The notes below the pieces were generated by a model. That model searched no databases. It was not told where the DNA came from and worked only from the letters and a program-made list of their open reading frames with translations. Source: Salarchaeum japonicum_A (lineage in GTDB: Archaea; Halobacteriota; Halobacteria; Halobacteriales; Halobacteriaceae). From it: a DNA stretch of 64,000 bases. Each line of letters starts with the position of its first letter. Positions within the stretch are counted from its first letter, which is position 1. The stretch is taken from assembly GCF_049705945.1 (NCBI RefSeq), contig NZ_JBNAMV010000004.1, forward strand, positions 2,046,001 to 2,110,000. Reading direction: 5' to 3'. Of the stretch, positions 31,951 through 39,616 are shown piece after piece. A program made the position numbers and the translations under genes.

Positions 31951-33168
31951 CTACGCTTTCTCGCCGCGCGCGTACACCGCGGCCACGCTCTCGCGGACCG
32001 CCGAGATGTCGTCGAGCGGGTTCTCGTCCAGTACGACGAGGTCCGCGCGCTGGCCGGACTCGACGGTTCCGAGGTCGTCGTCGGGGACGGTGCGCGCCGC
32101 GACGCGCGTACCGGCCTGAATCGCCTCCATCTCGCTCATCCCGATTTCCTCGACGAACAGTTCGGCCTCCATCGCGTTCTCGCCGTGCGGGACGAGGTCG
32201 GGGCCGAGGAAGTCCGTGCCGAGCGCTATCGGCACGCCCGCGTCGTACGCTTTTCTGACGCTCTCGCGGTGGGCGTCGTAGGCTTCGCGGGCCTTCCGGA
32301 GGCCGTGCTCGGGGACGCCGTGGTCGTCGCCGTGTTCGACGATGCGGTGCATGATGGCGAGCGTCGGGACGAACGTCGCGTCCGTCGAGAGCAGGAGGTC
32401 GACCGCCTCGTCGTCGATGTAGAAGCCGTGTTCGATGGTGTCGACGCCGTTCCGGAGAGCGCTCTTGATGCCCGCCGCGCCCTGTGCGTGGCTCGCGACC
32501 GGAATGCCGACGCGGTGGGCTTCCTCCGTCATCGCCGCTATCTCGGCGTCCGTGAACTGGCTCTGGTCGGGCGCGTCCCGCTCCGAGAGCACGCCGCCCG
32601 TCGTCATGATCTTCAGCGAATCGACGCCCTCCCGAATCTGCTTGCGCGCGGCCTTCCGGCACTCGGCGGGGCCGTCGGCGAGCGTGGAGATGCCGAGACC
32701 GGCGTCCGCCGCCCACTCGTAGGGGAGGCTGTGGCTGTCGCCGTGGCCCGCGGTCTGACTGATGGACTGCCCGCTCGTGTACACGCGCGGCCCCGGCACG
32801 TCGCCGGACTCGACCGCGCCGCGGAGGCCCAGCCCGGTCGTGCTTCCCACGTCGCGAACGCTCGTGAACCCCGCCGCGAGGAGGTCGCGGAGATCCGCGG
32901 TCGCGCGCGCCGCGCACAGCGCGTCGCCCTCCGTCACCCACTCCATCGGGTCCATCGACCGCGACCCCTGGAGGTGGACGTGCGCGTCGATGAGTCCCGG
33001 AATCACCGTCGAATCGGGATACGAGACGTGGTCGTGACCGTCCGGAACGTCCACCGCTTCCTGCGGGCCGACAGCGGTGATTGTCTCCTCGTCCACGACG
33101 ATGCGTGCGTCGCTGAGCGGGTCGTCCGCCCGGCCGTCGACGAGCGTGCCGCAATCGATGACTACCAT
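31951..33168 (-). CDS. Amidohydrolase family metal-dependent hydrolase
   Basis: A 405-residue imidazolonepropionase/prolidase-like amidohydrolase. The TIM-barrel metal site begins with VIPGLIDAHVHLQG (His-x-His near residue 61); later ligands are the His in PVASHAQGAAG and in DTIEHGFYIDDE, and the final Asp in LGTDFLGPDLV. The flanking beta-sandwich (SGQRADLVVLDENPL) is typical. Substrates of this group include cyclic ureas, dipeptides and organophosphates; I cannot choose. Start ATG at 33168; it ends flush against the CDF gene. Confidence 0.9.
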   Translation of the reverse strand: MVVIDCGTLVDGRADDPLSDARIVVDEETITAVGPQEAVDVPDGHDHVSYPDSTVIPGLIDAHVHLQGSRSMDPMEWVTEGDALCAARATADLRDLLAAGFTSVRDVGSTTGLGLRGAVESGDVPGPRVYTSGQSISQTAGHGDSHSLPYEWAADAGLGISTLADGPAECRKAARKQIREGVDSLKIMTTGGVLSERDAPDQSQFTDAEIAAMTEEAHRVGIPVASHAQGAAGIKSALRNGVDTIEHGFYIDDEAVDLLLSTDATFVPTLAIMHRIVEHGDDHGVPEHGLRKAREAYDAHRESVRKAYDAGVPIALGTDFLGPDLVPHGENAMEAELFVEEIGMSEMEAIQAGTRVAARTVPDDDLGTVESGQRADLVVLDENPLDDISAVRESVAAVYARGEKA

Positions 33169-33210
33169 GGTACGCCCTCGCGTAGCTGTCGAGAAAAGCC
33201 TACGGGTATC

Positions 33211-33927
33211 CTACGCCGTCGGCCGGTTCGGGTTTCCCGTCACGGCGTCGAACACGCGGTCGACGGTGTCCGGGTCGTACGTCCAGAACCCGTAGAACTC
33301 GCCGCGCTCGCGTTCCTCTGCGAGCAGCGCGCACTTCTGCGTGGGTGTGGGGCCGCCGTCGAACGCGACGAACCACGTCTCCCGTATCTCGGACGAGTCC
33401 ACCCCGTGAACGGTCGTCCCGACGGCGTCCACATCGGCGTCGGGCGCGCCGTAGACGTGCACGTCGAGGCCCGTATCCGCGAGCAACGAGTACGCGTCGT
33501 GCTGGGTCTCGAACGTCGAGAGCCGCTGGAACCCCGCGACCAACTGGCCCTCGCCGACCCGCCACGCGCGGTCCTCCACTTCGCGGGACGCCCGCATCAT
33601 CTGGGTGCGGTCGTAGGACGTGAACGTCGTCTTGTCGAGGCCTTCGAGGATGGCGCGGTACGGCGGGGTGTCGCCGAAGTCGCGGTCCGCGCGCCCCGAC
33701 ACGAGTTCCTCGATGGCGCGCACGTCCACCGACGCGACCCGCTCACCGTCGTCGTCCGACAGTTCGACCCGCGCGTCCGCCGGGTCGGCGACGGGTTCGT
33801 GGACGACGCGGACGTTTTGCGACGCGAAGTAGTCGCGAACGGCGTCGGCGAGGGCGTCACTCGGGGCGTACACGGTCAGCGTCTTCTCCCGGCTTTCGAC
33901 GCCCGAGACGATGTCGCGGAGGCCCAT
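33211..33927 (-). CDS. DICT-domain sensory protein
   Basis: A 238-residue haloarchaeal protein with a DICT sensory domain. The domain occurs in diguanylate cyclases and two-component proteins, and in haloarchaea often stands alone. The core shows KTTFTSYDRTQMMRASREVEDRAW near residue 110-130 (helix with Arg/Glu) and alternating strands, ending in GEFYGFWTYDPD. No effector domain is attached, so it probably signals through a partner. ATG at 33927 is used, since the eight earlier in-frame codons are unlikely; it is divergent from the halocyanin gene 92 bases away. Confidence 0.72.
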   Translation of the reverse strand: MGLRDIVSGVESREKTLTVYAPSDALADAVRDYFASQNVRVVHEPVADPADARVELSDDDGERVASVDVRAIEELVSGRADRDFGDTPPYRAILEGLDKTTFTSYDRTQMMRASREVEDRAWRVGEGQLVAGFQRLSTFETQHDAYSLLADTGLDVHVYGAPDADVDAVGTTVHGVDSSEIRETWFVAFDGGPTPTQKCALLAEERERGEFYGFWTYDPDTVDRVFDAVTGNPNRPTA

Positions 33928-34019
33928 CGTGCAATCTCCTCGCCGACGCACCCCTAAATACGTACTGACTGGATTGACAGAACCGGAAGGCGTTTTTCGC
34001 TTCCCACCAAAGCCTCGAT

Positions 34020-34406
34020 ATGGACAGACGGCAGTTCCTTCGAACGGCCGGTGTCGGTGGTGCTGTGGCGCTCGCTGGCTGCGCGAGTGGGCCGAACGTC
34101 ACCGTCACGTCGCTTCCACCGGAGACGACGCTCATCGAGGTTGCTCCCGACGGCGGGTACGCGTTCTCGCCGGACTCGCTCACTATCGAGGCGGGAACCA
34201 CGGTCATCTGGAAGTGGTTCGAGGGTGGGCACAACGTCGTCCCCGACGGCATCCCCGCGGAGTCCGACTGGGAGGGCCACGAGGAGTGGGAGGACGCCGG
34301 ATTCGAACACGAACACACGTTCACCGTTCCCGGCGACTACCACTACATCTGCGTCCCCCACGAGAACATGGGGATGGTCGGCGACATCACCGTCGTCGAG
34401 GAATGA
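34020..34406 (+). CDS. Halocyanin-like type I copper lipoprotein, Tat-exported
   Basis: A 128-residue extracellular blue-copper protein. Residues 2-6 (DRRQF) carry the twin arginine of a Tat signal and ALAGC ends at the lipobox C21, so it should be lipid-anchored outside the membrane. The copper ligands are H71 (GGHNVV), C111, H114 (CVPHEN) and M117 or M119. Halocyanins shuttle electrons between membrane respiratory complexes and other donors. Its stop overlaps the start of the first crcB by ATGA, tying a copper protein to fluoride exporters in one transcript. Confidence 0.9.
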   Translation: MDRRQFLRTAGVGGAVALAGCASGPNVTVTSLPPETTLIEVAPDGGYAFSPDSLTIEAGTTVIWKWFEGGHNVVPDGIPAESDWEGHEEWEDAGFEHEHTFTVPGDYHYICVPHENMGMVGDITVVEE

Positions 34407-34777
34407 GCCGCCGCGAATCCGCCGAAACCGCCCTCTTGGTGGGGATCGGCGGATTCGCTGGCGCGAACCTCCGATATTTTCTCGGCCTCTTCCTCCCCGG
34501 CCTCTCGGGCACGCTCGCCGCGAACGCCGCGGGGAGCTTCCTCCTCGGATTCGTGATGTACGAGGCCTACCACGTCGGCCTGCTCGCCGACCGCACGCGA
34601 GTCCTCGCTGCCACGGGCTTCCTCTCCTCATTCACGACGTACAGCACGTTCGCCGTCGAGAGCCTGCAGAGCGCGCCGCTCGTGCTCGCGGGGAACGTCG
34701 CCGCGAACTACGCGCTCGGACTGTTCGGCGTGCTCGTCGGCCGCGCGCTCGCTCGCGCGCTCGGGGGTGACGCCTAG
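34403..34777 (+). CDS. crcB: Fluoride channel CrcB/Fluc, subunit 1
   Basis: A 124-residue CrcB (Fluc) protein with four membrane helices. It contains GGFAGANLRYFLG near residue 17, LAANAAGSFLLGF near residue 42 and GFLSSFTTYSTFAVE near residue 75, the conserved Asn and Ser/Thr-Phe residues of the fluoride pore. Many archaea encode two diverged subunits that pair in opposite orientation, and the second subunit follows directly. The ATG overlaps the halocyanin stop by ATGA. Confidence 0.93.
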   Translation: MSRRESAETALLVGIGGFAGANLRYFLGLFLPGLSGTLAANAAGSFLLGFVMYEAYHVGLLADRTRVLAATGFLSSFTTYSTFAVESLQSAPLVLAGNVAANYALGLFGVLVGRALARALGGDA

Positions 34778-35139
34778 TGGACGTGGTGTCCGCCCAGCTC
34801 GTCGGCGCCGGCGGTGCGCTCGGCGCACTCGCCCGGTACTACGTCGGCGTGCTCGTCCCCGAAACCGAGTTCCCGCGGAGCACGCTCGCCGTGAACGTCC
34901 TCGGGAGCTTCGCGCTCGGCCTCCTGACGTTCGCGAACGCCGGCGAGACCTGGCTGCTCCTCCTCGGCACGGGCGCGTGCGGCGCGTTCACGACGTTCTC
35001 CTCGTTCGCGTACGAGACCGTCCGCCTCGCCGAGAACGGCCACACGCGGCTGGCGGCCGCGAACGCCGTCGTGAATCTCCTCGGGTCGTTCGGCGCAGTT
35101 GGGGTCGCGTGGGTCGCCGCAGACCTCTCGGTTTGGTAA
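34777..35139 (+). CDS. crcB: Fluoride channel CrcB/Fluc, subunit 2
   Basis: A 120-residue CrcB with a GTG start at 34777 that shares one base with the TAG of subunit 1. Motifs are GALGALARYYVGV, LAVNVLGSFALGL and GACGAFTTFSSFAYE. Pairing with subunit 1 would form an antiparallel heterodimer with one fluoride-selective pore. The near-zero spacing suggests equal expression of the two. No fluoride riboswitch is recognisable upstream of the operon, so induction by fluoride is not shown. Confidence 0.92.
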   Translation: MDVVSAQLVGAGGALGALARYYVGVLVPETEFPRSTLAVNVLGSFALGLLTFANAGETWLLLLGTGACGAFTTFSSFAYETVRLAENGHTRLAAANAVVNLLGSFGAVGVAWVAADLSVW

Positions 35140-35159
35140 CATGGCACACCAGACAAAGG

Positions 35160-35169
35160 GCTTAAAACT
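35160..35169 (+). promoter_or_regulatory. TATA box for tfb
   Basis: GCTTAAAACT centred about 29 bases before the ATG at 35194, preceded by a G-rich BRE-like stretch. Confidence 0.6.
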
Positions 35170-35193
35170 ACCGATGTGTTTGGTTAACGTACG

Positions 35194-36159
35194 ATGGTAC
35201 GCCCCAGCCGGCAGCGCGAGCGCGAGAACCAGGCGGAGGAAACGACGGGGTCCGAACAGGAGGACGTTCGGGTGTGCCCGGAGTGTGACTCCACGAACCT
35301 CAGCGTGAGCGCGGACCAGGGGGAGCTCATCTGCGAGGACTGCGGTCTCGTTATCGAGGAGGACAACGTTGACCGCGGGCCGGAGTGGCGGGCGTTCAAT
35401 CACTCGGAGCGCCAGGAGAAGTCGCGCGTGGGCGCGCCGACCACCCAGACGATGCACGACAAAGGGCTGACTACCCAAATCGACTGGAAGGACAAGGACG
35501 CCTACGGCCGCTCCATCAGTTCGAAAAAGCGGAGTCAGATGCATCGGTTGCGGAAGTGGCAGGAGCGGATTCGGACGAAGGACGCCGGCGAGCGCAACCT
35601 CCAGTTCGCGCTCAGCGAAATCGACCGCATGGCCAGCGCGCTCGGCGTGCCTCGCAGCGTTCGCGAGGTCGCCTCCGTCATCTATCGCCGCGCGCTGAAG
35701 GAAGACCTCATCCGCGGGCGCAGCATCGAGGGGGTCGCCACCGCCTGCCTCTACGCCGCCTGCCGCAAGGAAGGCATCCCCCGCAGCCTCGAAGAGGTCG
35801 CGGAGGTCTCCCGAGTCGACCAGAAGGAGATCGGTCGGACGTATCGCTACGTCGCACAGGAACTCAGTCTCGAAATGGAGCCCGTCGACCCCAAGCAGTT
35901 CGTTCCGCGCTTTGCGAGCGAACTCGAACTCTCCGAGGAAACCCAGTCGAAGGCCAACGAAATCATCGACGTTTCCGCCGAACAGGGCCTCCTCTCCGGC
36001 AAATCCCCGACCGGATTCGCCGCCGCCGCCATCTACGCCGCCAGCCTCCTCTGCAACGAGAAGAAGACCCAGCGCGAGGTCGCGGACGTCGCGCAGGTCA
36101 CCGAAGTCACCATCCGGAATCGCTATCAGGAACAGATCGAAGCGATGGGCTTCCAGTAA
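35194..36159 (+). CDS. tfb: Transcription initiation factor TFB (IIB homolog)
   Basis: A 321-residue general transcription factor that bridges TBP/TATA and RNA polymerase. N-terminal zinc ribbon: CPECDST near residue 28 and CEDCGL near residue 49. The B-reader/linker region includes DRGPEWRAFN. Two cyclin repeats follow: one with GVPRSVREVASVIYRRA and one with GVATACLYAACRKEGIPR, then FAAAAIYAASLL and a recognition-type helix VTEVTIRNRYQEQ at the end. Haloarchaea carry many TFB paralogs with different promoter preferences, so this one may serve only a subset of genes; it is full length. A symmetric hairpin starts in the stop codon. Confidence 0.96.
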   Translation: MVRPSRQRERENQAEETTGSEQEDVRVCPECDSTNLSVSADQGELICEDCGLVIEEDNVDRGPEWRAFNHSERQEKSRVGAPTTQTMHDKGLTTQIDWKDKDAYGRSISSKKRSQMHRLRKWQERIRTKDAGERNLQFALSEIDRMASALGVPRSVREVASVIYRRALKEDLIRGRSIEGVATACLYAACRKEGIPRSLEEVAEVSRVDQKEIGRTYRYVAQELSLEMEPVDPKQFVPRFASELELSEETQSKANEIIDVSAEQGLLSGKSPTGFAAAAIYAASLLCNEKKTQREVADVAQVTEVTIRNRYQEQIEAMGFQ

Positions 36160-36179
36160 GCGAAGCCGGAGGCTTCGCT
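36159..36179. terminator. Perfect 9-bp hairpin after tfb, C-GGA-G loop
   Basis: AGCGAAGCC / GGCTTCGCT with loop GGA, beginning in the last base of the tfb stop codon. No T-run follows, so termination is unproven. Confidence 0.55.
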
Positions 36180-36337
36180 GAACGAACGAGCGAGGCGCGA
36201 GCCGAGGCGAGGCGACGACCGGAGGGAGTCGCCAAACGCCGAACGCTGACCGGAGGGAGGCGTGAGGGAGGCGGAGTCTGCGAGTCCGCCGAAACTGCGA
36301 GCGCTGGAGGACTGACGTCGCTGCGGGCGACTGTTCG
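36180..36337. other. Structured spacer between tfb and the reductase gene
   Basis: 158 bases with several partial repeats, including GGCGAC...GTCGCC (about 36210-36232) and GGCGGA...TCCGCC near 36268-36290. No open reading frame with coding character. It lies 3' of both convergent genes. Confidence 0.4.
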
Positions 36338-37339
36338 CTAGTCGAGTTTGACGAGCTGTTTGCCGATGTTCTCGCCTTCGAAGAGGCCGAGGAAGGCGTC
36401 GGGGGCGTTTTCGAGGCCGTCGGTGACGGTTTCGCGGTAGGTGAGGTCGCCGGACGCGACCCACTCGGCGAGGCGTTCGGTGGCCTGCTGGAAGCGCGGC
36501 GCGAAGTCGCGGACGAGGATTCCCTCGACTTTCGCGCGGGTCTGAATGAGGTTCCCGAAGTGGCGGGGGCCGGTGGGGCGTTCGGTGTCGTTGTAGTGCG
36601 CGATTTGGCCGCAGACGACGACGCGCGCGTCCACGTTGAGGGTGTCCATCACGGCGTCGGTGATGGGGCCGCCGACGTTGTCGTAGTAGATGTCGACGCC
36701 GTCCGTCACGTCGCGGAGGGCGTCCCGGACGTCTTCGGATTTGTAGTTGATGCCGTGGTCGTAGCCGAGGTCGTCCTCCAGGTACTCGACTTTCTCGTCG
36801 CTCCCGGCGTATCCGATGACCTCGCAGCCGGCGAGCTTGGCGAGCTGTCCGACCGTGGAGCCGACCGCGCCCGCCGCGCCGGAGACGACGACCGTGTCGC
36901 CGGGCGTGGGTTCGCCCACGTCGTACAGGCCGAAGTAGGCGGTGCGGCCGGGCATTCCGAGCACGCCGAGCGCGGTGCTGACGGGTGCGTCGCCCGTGCG
37001 AACGTGGGAGAGTTCCGCGCCGTCGGCGGCGACGTAGTCCGCCCATCGAAGGTTGCCGACGACGGTGTCACCCGGCTCGAAGTCGGGATGGTTCGATTCC
37101 TCGACGGTGCCGACCGCGCCCGCCTGCATCGGGTCGCCGACGTCCCAGGGTTCCGCGTAGGATTCGGCGTCCCGCATCCGGCCGCGCATGTAGGGGTCGA
37201 CGGACATGTACGCGAGGTCGACGAGCACTTCGTTCGCGTCCGGCGTCGGTTTCTCCGTCTCCCGGAGTTCGAAGTCGTCGCGGGTCGGTTCGCCGGTCGG
37301 GCGCTGCGCGAGAATCCACTGTCGGTTGGTCTCCGCCAT
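36338..37339 (-). CDS. NADP-dependent alkenal/prostaglandin-type reductase (MDR superfamily)
   Basis: A 333-residue zinc-free medium-chain dehydrogenase/reductase of the leukotriene B4 12-hydroxydehydrogenase/alkenal reductase group, which reduces the C=C bond of alpha,beta-unsaturated aldehydes and ketones. It shows DPYMRGRM near residue 50, GMPGRTAYFGL near residue 128 and the NADPH-binding SGAAGAVGSTVGQLAK near residue 150, then DIYYDNVGG. The structural-zinc cysteines are missing, as expected. The ATG at 37339 gives the family's usual start; earlier codons are not family-like. It probably detoxifies lipid-derived enals; the true substrate is unknown. Confidence 0.88.
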   Translation of the reverse strand: MAETNRQWILAQRPTGEPTRDDFELRETEKPTPDANEVLVDLAYMSVDPYMRGRMRDAESYAEPWDVGDPMQAGAVGTVEESNHPDFEPGDTVVGNLRWADYVAADGAELSHVRTGDAPVSTALGVLGMPGRTAYFGLYDVGEPTPGDTVVVSGAAGAVGSTVGQLAKLAGCEVIGYAGSDEKVEYLEDDLGYDHGINYKSEDVRDALRDVTDGVDIYYDNVGGPITDAVMDTLNVDARVVVCGQIAHYNDTERPTGPRHFGNLIQTRAKVEGILVRDFAPRFQQATERLAEWVASGDLTYRETVTDGLENAPDAFLGLFEGENIGKQLVKLD

Positions 37340-37396
37340 ACGAATCCGTCTCCCGGCTGGCATTTAGTCGTGTGTGGTCGCCGCCGAGAGCGGTAG

Positions 37397-38539
37397 TCAG
37401 TCTATCGCGCAGTTGTTCGGGCCGAGTTCCAGTTCCGTGAGTTCGGTCTCGCTCTCGGCTTCTTCGCGGCCGCGGTTGATGGCGATGACGCGCTCGTAGT
37501 TCGGCGGTTTCGCGGGCGCGCTCGCCGTCAGTCGGTCGACGAACGCGTCCTCGGACAACGACAGGAGCGGGAGGCGGTCGCGGAGGCGTCCGAGGATGGC
37601 TTTGACGGGCTGGCCGGGTGGCGTGGGCGTCCACGTACCGTCGGCGGCGACGCTCGCGTGGCCGGGGAGCACTGTCACCGCGTCCGGGAGCGCGAGGAGC
37701 GTCCGGTGGAGGCTCCCGTGCTGGAGGCGCGCGCCCCGGTCGGCGTCCGCGTCCCCGAACTCCAGTTCCGTCCGCCCCACGGAATCGACGAACAGCGCGT
37801 CGCCCGTGAGCACCGCGGCGCCGTCCACAAGATAGCTCGTGAGGTCCGTCGTGTGACCCGGTGTCGCCAGCGCCTTCAGCGATACGTCGCCCACCGCCAC
37901 CGTGTCGTTGCGCTCGATTTCCTCGTACTCGTAGGCCACGTCGCGTTCGCGGGCGTTCGCGCCGAGGTGATAGGGAATGTCGAGGGCGTCCGCGAGCCGT
38001 CGCCCTCCAGAAATGTGGTCGGCGTGGACGTGCGTATCCAGCACGCGCACGACCTCCCAACCCCGTGAGTCGGCGACGTCGCGGAACCGCTCGACGTGAC
38101 GCGTCGCGTCCACGACGGCGGCCATTCCAGTGTTCGGGTCGGCGACGATGTAGCCGAGACAGCCCTTCGCGCGGCGCTGCACCTGCACGATTTCGAGGTC
38201 GCTTCGCGCGACGACCGGTACGGTCTCGTAGACGGCGCTCCAGTCGCGCATCCCGCCGGCGACGACCGACACGTCCCGGTATCCGGCGGCTTCGAGTTCC
38301 TCCGCCAGAAACCGCGAGGACGTTCCCTTCGCGCAGACCGTGAGCACGCGGTCCGTCGTGTCGAGGTCGTCCGGGAGCGCGTCCGCGGGAAACGGCTGGT
38401 TCGGCTTGTAGGGGACGTTCGCCGCCCCCGGGAGGTGCCAGGCGTCGAAGCTCTCGGGCGGGCGCGTGTCCAGAATGGTGGCGTCGGCGTCCGCGTCAAG
38501 GAGCGCGGCGAGTTCTGCGGGCGTGGTGGTCGCGGGCAC
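37397..38539 (-). CDS. Rhodanese-persulfide dioxygenase (ETHE1-like MBL) fusion
   Basis: A 380-residue cytosolic sulfur enzyme. Residues ~1-110 are a rhodanese domain with the active-site loop VCAKGTSSR (C69). From ~120 on is an MBL domain with HVHADH (H171, H173, D175, H176), the later His of ATPGHT and the ligand region ALFVDSVGR, matching persulfide dioxygenase, which oxidises persulfide sulfur to sulfite. The linked rhodanese would supply or remove the sulfur. Start is a GTG at 38539; the nearby ATG at 38541 is in another frame. It is divergent from a small winged-helix gene, and both promoters share one spacer. Confidence in the fold is high, substrate inferred. Confidence 0.87.
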   Translation of the reverse strand: MPATTTPAELAALLDADADATILDTRPPESFDAWHLPGAANVPYKPNQPFPADALPDDLDTTDRVLTVCAKGTSSRFLAEELEAAGYRDVSVVAGGMRDWSAVYETVPVVARSDLEIVQVQRRAKGCLGYIVADPNTGMAAVVDATRHVERFRDVADSRGWEVVRVLDTHVHADHISGGRRLADALDIPYHLGANARERDVAYEYEEIERNDTVAVGDVSLKALATPGHTTDLTSYLVDGAAVLTGDALFVDSVGRTELEFGDADADRGARLQHGSLHRTLLALPDAVTVLPGHASVAADGTWTPTPPGQPVKAILGRLRDRLPLLSLSEDAFVDRLTASAPAKPPNYERVIAINRGREEAESETELTELELGPNNCAID

Positions 38540-38560
38540 ATCCGCGGTTGGGGCGTGTCG

Positions 38561-38570
38561 AACTTAGACC
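38561..38570 (-). promoter_or_regulatory. TATA-like element for the persulfide dioxygenase gene
   Basis: On the minus strand GGTCTAAGTT, about 26 bases before the GTG at 38539. Confidence 0.45.
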
Positions 38571-38581
38571 CACCCGATAGT

Positions 38582-38594
38582 GTTATATGGTAAC
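38582..38594. promoter_or_regulatory. Palindromic operator/TATA element GTTA-N5-TAAC
   Basis: GTTATATGGTAAC is an inverted repeat of GTTA around a five-base centre that includes TATA. It lies about 26 bases before the ATG at 38612 and about 50 before the divergent GTG at 38539, so a dimeric regulator bound here would block the winged-helix gene and could affect its neighbour. Confidence 0.55.
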
Positions 38595-38611
38595 AATACC
38601 CAATAAGGTGT

Positions 38612-38863
38612 ATGAGCGACGCGCGAAGCGGCCGTCCGGCGCTCCGGCCCGTGGACGCGGCGATACTCGAATTCCTCGCGGACGGCCGCGTGGAGTACGC
38701 GGCCATCATCGCCAACCGGGTCGGCGCGCACACGCCCTACGTGGAGCGCCGCTGCGCCGTCCTCGCAGACCGCGGCCTCGTCGAAGCCGTCACCGGCGAA
38801 GTCGTCTTCCGCGCGACCGACCGCGGGACGCGCGCCGTCACCCCCGGCGGCTTCCCCGACTAG
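38612..38863 (+). CDS. Small winged-helix DNA-binding protein
   Basis: An 83-residue protein that is nearly all one winged-helix domain: LRPVDAAILEFLADG, then helix EYAAIIANRVGAHTPYVERRCAVLADRG (turn GAHTPYVERR is the recognition helix start) and the wing VTGEVVFRATDRG. Such PhiH1/MarR-like short regulators are common in haloarchaea. It is divergent from the persulfide dioxygenase gene, and the palindrome covering its TATA box suggests autoregulation and control of that neighbour. It is followed by yqeC 36 bases later. Confidence 0.78.
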   Translation: MSDARSGRPALRPVDAAILEFLADGRVEYAAIIANRVGAHTPYVERRCAVLADRGLVEAVTGEVVFRATDRGTRAVTPGGFPD

Positions 38864-38899
38864 CGCCGCGCTTACCCGTCTACCGCTCTCAGCGACCGT

Positions 38900-39616
38900 A
38901 TGGAGTTCCGCGACGCCCTCGCCGCCGACGGCCTCGTCGCCATCGTCGGCGCCGGCGGGAAGAAGACCACGACGTTCGCGCTCGCCGACCGCATTCCCCG
39001 CGCAGTGGTCACCACGACCACTCGCGTCCCCGACCTCTCCGACCGCGTCGCCGCCTTCCGCGTCACCGACGACCCCCGCGCAGCCATCGCGGACGCGACA
39101 GAGTTCCCCCTCGGCCTCGTGGAGAGCGAGTACCGACCCGGCCACTATCAGGGCTACGACGCCGACACCGTCGCCGGCCTCCGCGACCTCGCGGACACAG
39201 TGCTCGTGAAGGCCGACGGCGCGCGCGGCCGCGAGTTCAAAGCCCCGAACGACGGCGAACCGCCGGTTCCCGCGACCGCCGACACCGTCCTCCCCGTCGC
39301 GTCCGTCGGCGTCGTCGGCGACCCGCTCAGCGAGGAGTCAGTCCACCGCCCCGAGCGCGTCGCCGCGCTCACCGACCTCAGTCTCGGCGACACAATCGAA
39401 CCCGACCACGTCGCCGCCGTGCTCGCCCATCCAGACGGCGGGCTGAAGAACGTTCCACCAGATGCGACCGTGATTCCAGTCCTGAACAAGGTAGATACCG
39501 AAGCGCAGCGAACGACCGCCGACGAAATCGCCGCCGGAATCCACGACCGCGCGGACGTGCCGCGGATCGCGCTCACCAGTCACGTCCGCGACGACCCGCT
39601 CGTCGGCGGTCGTTAG
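38900..39616 (+). CDS. yqeC: YqeC-like selenium/molybdenum cofactor protein
   Basis: A 238-residue protein of the YqeC family, associated with selenium-dependent molybdenum hydroxylases. A nucleotide-binding loop VGAGGKKTTTFALA is near residue 16; VLVKADGARGREFKAP near residue 102 and PVLNKVDT near residue 195 (GTPase G4-like) are family marks. It lies beside a formate dehydrogenase operon, mobA and coxDE-like genes, so a role in molybdenum cofactor maturation is likely. Selenium use is not supported here, as both FdhA-like proteins have Cys at the metal site. It overlaps the opposing fdhA-like gene by 4 bases. Confidence 0.82.
   Translation: MEFRDALAADGLVAIVGAGGKKTTTFALADRIPRAVVTTTTRVPDLSDRVAAFRVTDDPRAAIADATEFPLGLVESEYRPGHYQGYDADTVAGLRDLADTVLVKADGARGREFKAPNDGEPPVPATADTVLPVASVGVVGDPLSEESVHRPERVAALTDLSLGDTIEPDHVAAVLAHPDGGLKNVPPDATVIPVLNKVDTEAQRTTADEIAAGIHDRADVPRIALTSHVRDDPLVGGR

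Noticed and set aside
33928..34019. Possible fluoride riboswitch ahead of the halocyanin-crcB operon
   Set aside because: The 92-base spacer shows no conserved fluoride-aptamer pattern that I can recognise, and part of it is needed for the divergent promoters.
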